Below the pieces are notes generated by a model that did not search any database, was not told where the DNA came from, and saw nothing but the letters and a program-made list of their open reading frames with translations. From positions 1 to 64,000 of the forward strand of contig CAJUQB010000002.1 in assembly GCA_910588285.1 (NCBI GenBank): a DNA stretch of 64,000 nucleotides, in the 5' to 3' direction. The DNA comes from an uncultured Lachnospiraceae bacterium (GTDB lineage: Bacteria > Bacillota > Clostridia > Lachnospirales > Lachnospiraceae). Every line of letters begins with the position of its first letter. Positions within the stretch are counted from its first letter, which is position 1. Positions 54,593-62,556 of this stretch are shown piece by piece. Position numbers and translations under genes: made by a program.

Positions 54593-54622
54593 TTGCTAAT
54601 TGGAGCCTTAATCTGATATACT
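54593..54622 (+). promoter_or_regulatory. Promoter of the NCS2 permease gene and leader
   Basis: TTGCTA (54593-54598) and TATACT (54617-54622) with an 18-bp spacer. The leader between here and ATG 54727 is about 100 nt, rich in short complementary segments. A purine riboswitch core was looked for and not seen. Confidence 0.55.
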
Positions 54623-54726
54623 GGAAATGACGCAGAAACCGTGACCTCTGATGAGTTCCGGAAAAGCCTTCCTTTTCCCTATGCGGCGGGGGCGTTAAGG
54701 GGATTCTTTGGAGAGAGAAAGGAGTT

Positions 54727-56100
54727 ATGAGAATGAACTTTTTGGAAAAAGTCTTTCATTTGAAAGAACGGGGAACAGATGTGAAAACAGAGATATTGGC
54801 GGGGGTTACTACATTTATGACCATGGCCTATATATTGGCGGTCAATCCCAATATCCTGTCAGAGTCCGGCATGGACCGGGGAGCAGTGTTTACGGCTACG
54901 GCCCTGGCTTCTTTTCTGGCCACCTGCCTGATGGCGCTGCTGTCCAACTATCCCTTTGTACTGGCGCCTGGCATGGGCCTGAACGCCTACTTTGCTTATA
55001 CCGTTGTCCTGGGTATGGGGTATACCTGGCATATGGCGCTGGCGGCTGTATTTATTGAGGGTATTATCTTTATTATTTTATCGCTGACCAAGGTGCGTGA
55101 GGCAATTTTCAATGCCATACCCATGAATCTGAAGCATGCGGTTTCCGTGGGAATCGGCCTGTTTATTGCATTTATCGGCCTGCAGAATGCAAAGATTGTG
55201 GTAGATTCCTCCACTCTGGTTACCGTATTTTCCTTTAAAGGCTCTGTAGACGCCGGAACCTTCCGCAGTGTAGGGATTACCGTGCTTCTGGCCCTGATCG
55301 GCATTTTGATCACTGCCATTCTTGTTGTGAAGAAGGTAAAGGGCAATATTTTATGGGGCATTCTTATTACCTGGGCCCTTGGCATTATCTGCCAGCTGAC
55401 AGGGCTCTATGTGCCCAACCCGGAGCTTGGGGCCTTCAGCCTGCTTCCGGATTTCAGCAGCTGGGGCGTGCCCAGCCTGATGCCTACCTTTATGAAGATG
55501 GATTTTACCAAGGTGCTTTCCTTTGATTTTGCAATTATTATGTTTGCTTTCCTTTTTGTGGATATGTTCGATACCCTGGGAACCCTGATCGGCGTGGCCT
55601 CCAAGGCGGATATGCTGGATAAGGAGGGGAAGCTGCCCAGGATCCGCGGCGCCTTGATGGCAGACGCAGTGGGAACCTCTGCAGGAGCGATCTTGGGAAC
55701 CTCCACAGTTACCACCTTTGTTGAGAGCGCATCTGGTGTGGCAGAAGGCGGAAGAACAGGTCTGACCGGTATTGTATCTGCAATCCTGTTTGGGCTGTCC
55801 CTGCTGTTATCGCCGATCTTCTTGGCGATCCCTTCCTTTGCAACGGCTCCGGCCCTGGTAATCGTAGGCTTTTTGATGCTGACCTCTGTTACCAAAATCA
55901 ATTTTACTGATTATACGGAAGCGATTCCGGCATTTATTGCAATCATTGCCATGCCGTTTATGTACAGCATCTCTGAAGGAATCGCCATGGGCGTGATCTC
56001 TTATGTGGTGCTGAAGCTGGCCAGCGGCAAGGCCAAGGACATTACGGTACTGATGTATGTATTGGCAGTGCTCTTTATTTTGAAGTATATTGTGATTTAG
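54727..56100 (+). CDS. NCS2-family purine/guanine-hypoxanthine-type permease
   Basis: The 457-residue membrane protein starts FLEKVFHLKERGTDVKTEIL and shows the AzgA-like NCS2 signatures AGVTTFMTMAYILAVNPNIL, DMFDTLGTLIGVA and GTSTVTTFVESASGVAEGGRTGL. Members import adenine, guanine or hypoxanthine with protons. AAGGAG lies before ATG 54727. The exact purine cannot be read from the sequence. Confidence 0.9.
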   Translation: MRMNFLEKVFHLKERGTDVKTEILAGVTTFMTMAYILAVNPNILSESGMDRGAVFTATALASFLATCLMALLSNYPFVLAPGMGLNAYFAYTVVLGMGYTWHMALAAVFIEGIIFIILSLTKVREAIFNAIPMNLKHAVSVGIGLFIAFIGLQNAKIVVDSSTLVTVFSFKGSVDAGTFRSVGITVLLALIGILITAILVVKKVKGNILWGILITWALGIICQLTGLYVPNPELGAFSLLPDFSSWGVPSLMPTFMKMDFTKVLSFDFAIIMFAFLFVDMFDTLGTLIGVASKADMLDKEGKLPRIRGALMADAVGTSAGAILGTSTVTTFVESASGVAEGGRTGLTGIVSAILFGLSLLLSPIFLAIPSFATAPALVIVGFLMLTSVTKINFTDYTEAIPAFIAIIAMPFMYSISEGIAMGVISYVVLKLASGKAKDITVLMYVLAVLFILKYIVI

Positions 56101-56120
56101 ATAAGGTTAGGAATGAATAG

Positions 56121-56162
56121 AAAGGAACAGGAGAACCATGACGGTTTCCTGTTCCTTTCTTT
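56121..56162 (+). terminator. Terminator after the NCS2 permease gene
   Basis: AAAGGAACAGG and CCTGTTCCTTT arms form a stem with an inner AACC/GGTT, followed by CTTTG. It lies about 20 bp after the stop. Confidence 0.85.
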
Positions 56163-56283
56163 GCGCATAGGCCCTCCGGTATGTGGGGCAGGGGGTAATC
56201 GGCCAAAACGTTCCTTATTCTGACTGCTTTCGACATTTTTTGCATAAAAAATATGTTAATTTGTCAAAAAGGAGGTTAAGACT

Positions 56284-56439
56284 ATGGATCAAAATTACTT
56301 ATTATTGTTCAATGCCGTTACGGATACCATTGAACAGCTGGAGGGAATGAAGCAAAGACTGATCTTAATGCAGCAGGAGGCAGAAGAGATCTATATTTCA
56401 AAAACAGGGGGCGAAATAGGGATAGAGAATGATTTTTGA
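56284..56439 (+). CDS. Small conserved-looking protein of 51 residues
   Basis: ATG 56284 has AAAAAGGAGG at ideal distance and the frame runs 51 codons to TGA 56437-56439. The product starts MDQNYLLLFNAVTDTIEQLE and is mostly helical and amphipathic, without a membrane helix. It is isolated between the permease terminator and the CIRCE element. The strong ribosome binding site makes it likely real. No function is known. Confidence 0.65.
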   Translation: MDQNYLLLFNAVTDTIEQLEGMKQRLILMQQEAEEIYISKTGGEIGIENDF

Positions 56440-56493
56440 TAAAATGGATATCCTATTTTCAAGGCCTTTATAATATAAACATTCTATAAATTA

Positions 56494-56535
56494 TTAGCAC
56501 TCGATATTGACGAGTGCTAATAAATGTGATATAAC
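56494..56535 (+). promoter_or_regulatory. CIRCE element overlapping the hsp20 promoter
   Basis: TTAGCACTC and GAGTGCTAA (56494-56520) with a 9-bp spacer are an exact CIRCE, the HrcA repressor site. The -35 TTGACG (56507-56512) lies inside it and the -10 TATAAC (56530-56535) follows at 17 bp, so HrcA binding would block the polymerase. Confidence 0.96.
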
Positions 56536-56609
56536 AATATCAGAAAGAAAAAAGCAATAGCAGAAGGAAACATAAAAGCCAAGGGCAGAAAATAAAGGAG
56601 GAATGATTT

Positions 56610-57047
56610 ATGTTAATGCCAAGTATATTTGGAGAGAGCTTACTGGATAATTTTTTTGATGATTTTAATAGCATGCCAAATGGCCGAATGAGATATGCCA
56701 CGCCATCCAGCAGCATTATGAAGGCTGACATCAGGGAAGCAGCGAATGATTATGAGATCTGCATTGATCTTCCCGGATATAAGAAGGAGGATGTACAGGC
56801 AGAGCTCAAGGACGGCTATCTCGTTATTTCGGCAAAAAGCGAGAGCTCCACAGAGGATACCAGCAACAAGAAATATATCCGCAGAGAGCGGTTTTACGGA
56901 ACCTGCAGCCGGAGCTTTTATGTTGGGAAGGATGTGAAGCAGGAAGATATTTCCGCAAAATTTGATAACGGCGTGCTGATCCTCAATGTCCCGAAGCATG
57001 TAGAGAAGTCGGTGGAGGAGAAGAAATATATCTCAATTCAGGGATAA
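56610..57047 (+). CDS. hsp20: Hsp20/alpha-crystallin small heat shock protein
   Basis: The 145-residue protein has the alpha-crystallin domain (residues about 40-135): DIREAANDYEICIDLPGYKK, then YFKCRS-like RRERFYGTCSRSFYVG and the NGVLILNVPK strand. It is an ATP-independent holdase that keeps unfolding proteins soluble. AGGAGG precedes ATG 56610. Expression is heat-inducible through the CIRCE/HrcA site upstream. Confidence 0.95.
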   Translation: MLMPSIFGESLLDNFFDDFNSMPNGRMRYATPSSSIMKADIREAANDYEICIDLPGYKKEDVQAELKDGYLVISAKSESSTEDTSNKKYIRRERFYGTCSRSFYVGKDVKQEDISAKFDNGVLILNVPKHVEKSVEEKKYISIQG

Positions 57048-57066
57048 CAGCAAATATATTTTATAG

Positions 57067-57112
57067 GAAAAGGACGGAAAGCCCAGGGGGGACTTTTCGT
57101 CCTTTTCTTATT
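57067..57112 (+). terminator. Terminator after hsp20
   Basis: GAAAAGGACG and CGTCCTTTTC arms form a stem about 20 bp after the stop, followed by TTATTC. Confidence 0.8.
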
Positions 57113-57147
57113 CAGGGTCTCTTTCCCATTTTGAATGAAATTACAGG

Positions 57148-57176
57148 TTGAAGTAAACGGCAATTTAGTGTATAAT
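57148..57176 (+). promoter_or_regulatory. Promoter of the second surface-protein gene
   Basis: TTGAAG (57148-57153) and TATAAT (57171-57176) with a 17-bp spacer. A small GTTCTA/TAGAAC hairpin follows in the leader. Confidence 0.65.
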
Positions 57177-57257
57177 TCCTAATAAGAGGTTCTACCAGAT
57201 TTTGTGGTTAGAACAATAGGAACATACAAGCAAAAATTCAGCTGAAGGAGTGTTAAA

Positions 57258-60200
57258 ATGATGGATCAGAAGAAAGTGGATACTCATCCGGGGAATTCCA
57301 CGCAACCGAAAAAACGTTCATTTTTGCAACGTTTAGGGGGATGTCTGCTTTGTGTTTGTCTGGTGGTTGTATCAACGCCTGTGGAGTATTGTATATGGCC
57401 GGCCATGTCTGCCCAGGCAGAGGACGAGGAGACGCTGGAGTATACGATGGTGGAGCAGCCGGAGCAGGGCGCGCCGATGGCAGACGGCAGTCTGGCAGAG
57501 ACACCGGAGGACGGCCTGGCGGATCAGGAGGACGGGAATTCTGCAAATAACGAGGATGGCAGTGAAGCAGAGAACGGGGATGCGGAACAGCCGGAGGCGG
57601 AAGCAGGGGATGACCAGGAGAACCAGACAGAGAACCCGGGCGAGGCTCCGGAAGAGGGAGAGGACAGCGGCTCGGATGCCGGGACCGATGAGGATGGCGA
57701 TCCTGCAGATAAGCCTTCTGATACAGAGGGGGAGAACCAGCCCAAGGATCCTGCGGAAGAGGGAGAAGAGACAGAGGATTCTGATCAGGAAGAACCGGGG
57801 GATGGAGAAGAGACAGAGGATCCGGACCCATCGGAGGAGGGATCTGCGGACCAGCCGGATACACCCAAGGAGCCTGCCGAGGATGGCAATGATGCCCCGG
57901 AGGAGGGAGATCAGCCGGAGGAAGGAGAGCAGCCCAAGGATCCGGAACAGGATGTGCCTGCTGACAATGCGGGTGCAGAGGGAGAAGGAATGGCGGATAA
58001 TCAGGCGCCGGGTGCAGCTGATGATTCAGATGCACCTGTGGAAGAGGATTCCATGAATGAAATGGAAGAGCTGTTGTTCCAGATTTCCAATGCGTTGAAT
58101 GTGGCACAGGTTACTACTGGGAATAGTAATTCTTCTAACTTCTATTCCGGAGAAGAGGGAAATTTTGTAAATGTTACAGACCCAGCTATATTTCCGGATT
58201 TAAAAGAGATTAATGGCTGGGATGCTGTAGGCTGGGTTACCGGTACGCATAATGTAAATGACACAGATGCGAAAAAGGCTGGAGAAACCATTAGTCAAAA
58301 CGGACAATATTATGGCCTTTACAAAAAAGAAATCACTGTGACCTATTATGTCAAAGGGCAGCCTGTGACCCGTAGGGGAACAGCCTATCTCAATATACAT
58401 GGCAGCACATCGCTTGGCAATAAATACACCGAGGTTATATATGTGGACGGCGCACCTAGCGAGGATGATTTGAACATAGACGGATCTACTCTGGTTGGAT
58501 GGTCCACCAGCGAAAACGGAGAAATTATTTATAAGGGTAAAGATCCCATTATTAATACAGAGACAGATGTGACGCTGTATCCTGTCTATGGGGAAGATGT
58601 CGTACTGGATTTCTGGTCTGGAAACAATATCGGCAAGCATGAAGATACCTGTGTCAAAGGAGAGGTTCCGGCACCGCAGCTGGAGGATCGGAACGGACTG
58701 GAACATGTGGGATGGAGTACCTCTCCGGATGGCAGCGGCACGATCATCAAGCCGGGAGAGCTCATTTCCGTTACAGGCGCAGCGACATATTACGGCGTAT
58801 ATAAGGAGAAGCAGGTTACCCTGACCTTTGATCCAAACGAAGGAGGAGAGGGGCCTGGAGCGGAGACGTTGGATCGGTATGTGATCGTTGTTTCAGGAAC
58901 AGAGGTAAAGTATGTAGAACCGCAATTTGACCTTTCCAAGAGGCCCGGCCGGCCGGGGTATTCCTTTAATGGATGGTACACCACGGACAAAAACGGCAAT
59001 AAGATCTTCTATCATCAAGATAAAGCAACCTTTGATGAGGACACCACCCTGCTTGCAGACTGGAAGGATGATATCGCGCCAGTCTTTGGAGAGCCGGAAT
59101 TCGGGGAAGGATATAACAGCGTATTTGACTGGTTCATTGGCAAAACAGGTCTGACAATTACTGTTCCGGTGACAGAGGAAGGCTCTGGAATGCTGAATGC
59201 CCAATATGTTCTGTATCCGAATACAGATCTGGAAGAGGGATTTGACATTGATCTGTCCCAGGGTCAGGTACGAACTGTCCGTGTCCTGCGGCAGGGAGGC
59301 AAGACCTATGTCCAGTTTACCCTTGACAAGGGTTACAAGGGTTCCATTGCCCTGGTGGGCAAGGACAATGCCGGAAATACCTCTCTCAAGAAGATACTGA
59401 CCGTTAAGGGCGGTGTTATCGTAGAGGATCATGCTCCGGAGATCAACTTCTCGGCAGACAGCACCACCATTTTCAATGACAATGCCACTGTGAATGTGAA
59501 CGTGGAGGATGCTCTGAAGGATATGATTTCCGGCGGACTGAAAACCATATCCTACCAGATTGATAACGGCAGATGGATTGAGCTTCCTGCCGATACCTTT
59601 AACAGCAGCATTTTGGAACGTCATCATTTCCAGGTAACCATAGCCGGGGAAGGTATACATACGCTACGGATCAAAGCTGTTGATAATGCCGGGAATGTCA
59701 GTGAAAAACAAATTCGTGTTAATATTCAGAAGGAGCCGGAAGATAATCCGGGAACCGGAGACGAAGATAACCAGGGAGACGGGAATAACCCAGGAGACGG
59801 AACTAATCCAGGAGACGGAAACACCGGAACCGGGGACGGAACTAATCCGGGCGGTGACAACCCTGGCAATTCTGGAAATCCAGGAGGCAATCCCGGGAAT
59901 CCAGGAGGCAATCCAGGAGGCAGCAATCCCGGGAATCCTGGCAATGGAAATACCGGATATCCGAATATAAGCAACATTCTTGACTCGCTGTTTAATGCGG
60001 GAAATACCGGAAGCATCGGCGGCGGGACTGGGAATCCAGGAGGCAGCTGGGGCGGAAATACCGGGAATTCGGGAATTGGAAGTACCGGAAGGCCGGGGCT
60101 TGGAAGTATCGGAAATAATATCGTAAAGGATACGGGAAGCGGAGCTGATGTACGGCCGCTGCCGGGGGAGCCCCAGACCGGAGAGTTTAGCCATGTGGAG

Positions 60201-60449
60201 ATTTACGCAACTCTTGGTATGATAGCAGGCTTCACCTATCTGCTGCTGTACTTCCAGAACGGCGAGCGGGGAATGACAGAAGAGAAAAAGGATGTTCTTA
60301 TTTCCCGTCTGAGCCGCTGGGCAGCCAGAGGAGGAGTTGTACGGAAGGGCATTGCCTGCATGGCGTTGTTCCTGTTACTTGCTTATTATCACAGCATTGG
60401 GCAATGCAGGGAATGGGCGGACAGCCTGCGGGAAATGACCAGGGCTTAG
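57258..60449 (+). CDS. Large surface protein: acidic stalk, InlB/Ig-type domains, Gly-Asn repeats
   Basis: The 1063-residue protein has a basic start and a hydrophobic segment (LGGCLLCVCLVVVSTPVEYC) serving as signal or anchor. A 200-residue Glu/Asp/Pro/Gly stalk follows, then InlB-type segments (GRPGYSFNGWYTTDKNGNKI) and an immunoglobulin-like domain ending DNAGNVSEKQIRVNI. A low-complexity PGN-rich repeat (about 835-960) follows. Near the end an EPQTGEFSHVEIYATLGMIA segment resembles a sortase-type motif before a membrane helix, but the protein continues for another 60 residues with a second helix, so normal sortase anchoring is doubtful. A cell-surface role is inferred. Confidence 0.85.
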   Translation: MMDQKKVDTHPGNSTQPKKRSFLQRLGGCLLCVCLVVVSTPVEYCIWPAMSAQAEDEETLEYTMVEQPEQGAPMADGSLAETPEDGLADQEDGNSANNEDGSEAENGDAEQPEAEAGDDQENQTENPGEAPEEGEDSGSDAGTDEDGDPADKPSDTEGENQPKDPAEEGEETEDSDQEEPGDGEETEDPDPSEEGSADQPDTPKEPAEDGNDAPEEGDQPEEGEQPKDPEQDVPADNAGAEGEGMADNQAPGAADDSDAPVEEDSMNEMEELLFQISNALNVAQVTTGNSNSSNFYSGEEGNFVNVTDPAIFPDLKEINGWDAVGWVTGTHNVNDTDAKKAGETISQNGQYYGLYKKEITVTYYVKGQPVTRRGTAYLNIHGSTSLGNKYTEVIYVDGAPSEDDLNIDGSTLVGWSTSENGEIIYKGKDPIINTETDVTLYPVYGEDVVLDFWSGNNIGKHEDTCVKGEVPAPQLEDRNGLEHVGWSTSPDGSGTIIKPGELISVTGAATYYGVYKEKQVTLTFDPNEGGEGPGAETLDRYVIVVSGTEVKYVEPQFDLSKRPGRPGYSFNGWYTTDKNGNKIFYHQDKATFDEDTTLLADWKDDIAPVFGEPEFGEGYNSVFDWFIGKTGLTITVPVTEEGSGMLNAQYVLYPNTDLEEGFDIDLSQGQVRTVRVLRQGGKTYVQFTLDKGYKGSIALVGKDNAGNTSLKKILTVKGGVIVEDHAPEINFSADSTTIFNDNATVNVNVEDALKDMISGGLKTISYQIDNGRWIELPADTFNSSILERHHFQVTIAGEGIHTLRIKAVDNAGNVSEKQIRVNIQKEPEDNPGTGDEDNQGDGNNPGDGTNPGDGNTGTGDGTNPGGDNPGNSGNPGGNPGNPGGNPGGSNPGNPGNGNTGYPNISNILDSLFNAGNTGSIGGGTGNPGGSWGGNTGNSGIGSTGRPGLGSIGNNIVKDTGSGADVRPLPGEPQTGEFSHVEIYATLGMIAGFTYLLLYFQNGERGMTEEKKDVLISRLSRWAARGGVVRKGIACMALFLLLAYYHSIGQCREWADSLREMTRA

Positions 60450-60495
60450 GCCGGAATATCCCAATATAGACTGCGGAGAGAATATCTTGAATGAA

Positions 60496-60539
60496 AATCT
60501 CCCGCTGCAGGTTCCAAGAGGAGCTTGCGGCGGGAGATT
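60496..60539 (+). terminator. Hairpin after the surface-protein gene
   Basis: AATCTCCCGC and GCGGGAGATT form a long stem with a mixed loop. The T-run after it is weak, so it may be a partial terminator or a leader structure for the next gene. Confidence 0.55.
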
Positions 60540-60563
60540 CCTGATTTTGAAAGGAGAATGATC

Positions 60564-61313
60564 ATGCTTAAGAAAATAGGCATTACCCTAGGCCTGCTGA
60601 GCCTGTTGTATTTTGTTTCCTATGCAGTGCTTACCGGTTTATCAAACCTGTTTACCTATGTCTGGCTTCTTTTGGGAATCCTGCTTCTCCTGCTGTCCAT
60701 TTTCCAAAAACCATTGCTTCAATGGATCAAGGCCTGGCCGAAATGGATTCGGATTGCACTATACAGTATTGCTGTTATTTGCATAATTGCAGTACTGATC
60801 GCGGAAGGAATCTGTATCACCTACAGCGTGAAACGGCCGAAGCCCGGGGCTGACTACCTCATTGTTCTGGGAGCGCAGGTCCGGGGAAGAGAGCCCTCCT
60901 ACAATCTCGCCAGGCGCCTGGACGTAGCCTATGACTATCTGACGGAGAATCCGGATACAAGAGTGATCCTTTCCGGAGGGAAGGGAACCGGGGAGGAGGT
61001 CTCCGAGGCCAGGGCCATGGCAGATTATCTGCTGGAAAGAGGCATTCCGGCGGAGCGGATGCTCTTGGAGGATCAGTCCAGGAATACGGATGAAAATATA
61101 CGGTTTTCCCGGGAAAAGGCAGATCTGGAGCATGCCTCTGTTGTGATTGCCACCAGTAATTTCCATGTATTTCGCGGTGTCATGATTGCCAAAAAGCAGG
61201 GACTTACCCAGGTGGAAGGCCTTGGAGCGGAGATTATGTGGTTTACGATTCCCAACCTCTACCTGCGGGAAGCGATTGCAATTTTGAAATATGCAGCCTG
61301 TGGACAGATCTGA
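60564..61313 (+). CDS. YdcF/SanA-like DUF218 membrane protein
   Basis: ATG 60564 lies seven bases after AAGGAG, giving 249 residues. Three N-terminal hydrophobic helices (about 1-85) are followed by a DUF218 domain with YLIVLGAQVRGREPSYNLAR, RVILSGGKGTGEEVSEARAM and ATSNFHVFR. Relatives (ElyC, SanA, YdcF) act in envelope integrity or peptidoglycan/undecaprenyl-phosphate metabolism, but the exact reaction is unsettled. It lies between the surface protein and spoVT. Confidence 0.85.
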   Translation: MLKKIGITLGLLSLLYFVSYAVLTGLSNLFTYVWLLLGILLLLLSIFQKPLLQWIKAWPKWIRIALYSIAVICIIAVLIAEGICITYSVKRPKPGADYLIVLGAQVRGREPSYNLARRLDVAYDYLTENPDTRVILSGGKGTGEEVSEARAMADYLLERGIPAERMLLEDQSRNTDENIRFSREKADLEHASVVIATSNFHVFRGVMIAKKQGLTQVEGLGAEIMWFTIPNLYLREAIAILKYAACGQI

Positions 61314-61346
61314 GTTGCATTGGCAAATATGTTAAAATCAAAGTAT

Positions 61347-61400
61347 AAAATTCCCCCATTTACAAATACTAACGGCAGAAAATGTAAATGGAGGAATTTT
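61347..61400 (+). promoter_or_regulatory. Long hairpin covering the spoVT ribosome binding site
   Basis: An 18-bp inverted repeat with one mismatch (left arm 61347-61364, right arm 61383-61400) has its right arm containing the GGAGG (61390-61394) of spoVT. In RNA this would hide the ribosome binding site; as DNA it could be an operator. Confidence 0.75.
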
Positions 61401-61404
61401 ATTT

Positions 61405-61947
61405 ATGAAAGCAACGGGAATTGTGAGAAGAATAGATGACCTTGGAAGAGTAGTAGTTCCAAAGGAGATTCGCCGGACGCTCCGGATCCGGGAGGGAGAT
61501 CCTTTGGAAATCTTTACGGACCGGGAAGGCGAGATCATTTTGAAAAAATATTCACCCATTGGCGAGCTTGGACAGTTTGCCGGCCAGTATGCAGAGGCGC
61601 TGGCCTCCACCAGCGGATGCCTGGTATGTATTACGGACAGGGATCATGTGATTGCAGCAGCAGGAAGCGGAAAACGGGAATTTGACGGAAAGCCCTTAAG
61701 CAAGCAGCTGGAGACAGTCATTGAGGATCGGGAAAGCTTTGTGGCTGCCAGGGATGAGAAACAGTATGTAAAGGTCACCCTGGACGACAAGGAGGAGCAT
61801 GAGGGGCAGGCAGTCTGCACAGTGATTTCCGAGGGGGATGCCATTGGGTCTGTGGTGCTGTACCAAAAGGAAGCAAAGCCGACTGAGGCAGAGCTGAAGC
61901 TTGCCCAGGTGGCGGCAGGATTTCTGGGCAGGCAGATGGAGCAGTAG
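61405..61947 (+). CDS. spoVT: Stage V sporulation protein T (AbrB-type DNA-binding plus GAF)
   Basis: The 180-residue protein has the AbrB swapped-hairpin DNA-binding domain (GIVRRIDDLGRVVVPKEIRR) and a C-terminal GAF-like domain (CLVCITDRDHVIAAAGSG). This two-domain layout is that of SpoVT, which modulates forespore sigma-G-dependent genes. The ATG 61405 lies ten bases after GGAGG within a strong hairpin. Its presence supports a spore-forming host. Confidence 0.93.
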   Translation: MKATGIVRRIDDLGRVVVPKEIRRTLRIREGDPLEIFTDREGEIILKKYSPIGELGQFAGQYAEALASTSGCLVCITDRDHVIAAAGSGKREFDGKPLSKQLETVIEDRESFVAARDEKQYVKVTLDDKEEHEGQAVCTVISEGDAIGSVVLYQKEAKPTEAELKLAQVAAGFLGRQMEQ

Positions 61948-62016
61948 CTGGGGGAGTGGTTCTATCGATCTGAATTTGTGAATAAGGTTGTTGTACATGG
62001 GATTTGAGATTTTGTA

Positions 62017-62162
62017 GTTACTTTTCATGGGTCAGGAATGCGCACTAGCTGCGCATTCCGTGAGAACATGATTCAGGAGTGAGGGGCGATTTTTGCGTAG
62101 CAAAATTCGGAATATCGCCCCGAATCGTTACTATGAGCGGCCCCCGGGCCGTGAATAGTAAC
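62017..62162 (+). repeat. Interspersed element, full copy C (146 bp)
   Basis: This copy starts GTTACTTTTCATGG and ends CCGTGAATAGTAAC. Its internal stems are intact: GGAATGCGCA/TGCGCATTCC, GGGGCGAT/ATCGCCCC with inner TTTTGC/GCAAAA, and CGGCCC/GGGCCG. It aligns with copy B over its whole length with few differences, and its last 36 bp match the solo hairpin A. It lies in the 364-bp gap between spoVT and acpP. No ORF is present. Confidence 0.92.
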
Positions 62163-62200
62163 GTTTTGTACAGCGGCCTTATTTTGCGTGAAAAAAAGTA

Positions 62201-62259
62201 TTGACACACAGGAAAAATTATGATAATTTATAGCAAGCAGATAGTTTGAGTATCAAAGT
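62201..62259 (+). promoter_or_regulatory. acpP promoter with FabT-like operator
   Basis: A TTGACA near 62200 with a TAATTT-like -10 about 17 bp on gives a promoter. Downstream, AGTTTGAGTATCAAAGT (62243-62259) matches the TTTGA-N3-TCAAA palindrome typical of FabT, the MarR-type fatty-acid repressor. Binding there would block acpP-fabK-fabD transcription. Confidence 0.7.
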
Positions 62260-62311
62260 ATATTGCAGCAAAAGAAAACATACATAAAATAATAGGAAAG
62301 GATGGAACATC

Positions 62312-62545
62312 ATGTTAGAGAAAGTAAAAGAGATTATTGCAGATCAGTTAGGCATTGACACAGGAGATATCACAGAGGAGACACGCTTCAAGGAGGATCT
62401 TGAGGTAGATTCCCTGGATCTTTTTGAAGTAGTGATGGCCTTTGAGGAGGAATTCAATGTGGAGATTCCCTCCGAGGACCTGGAAGGCATCACTACTGTG
62501 GGAGCAGTGATCCAGTACATGAAGGATAAGGGCGTGGAAGAATAG
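62312..62545 (+). CDS. acpP: Acyl carrier protein
   Basis: The 77-residue acidic protein has the phosphopantetheine attachment motif EVDSLDLFEV (Ser34). It carries growing acyl chains in fatty-acid synthesis. GGAAAGG precedes the ATG. It starts the acpP-fabK-fabD cluster. Confidence 0.97.
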   Translation: MLEKVKEIIADQLGIDTGDITEETRFKEDLEVDSLDLFEVVMAFEEEFNVEIPSEDLEGITTVGAVIQYMKDKGVEE

Positions 62546-62556
62546 GCGGAGCTGTC

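Noticed and set aside
54623..54726. Purine riboswitch in the leader of the NCS2 permease gene
   Set aside because: The conserved junction sequences of purine riboswitches are not present; only generic complementary segments are seen.
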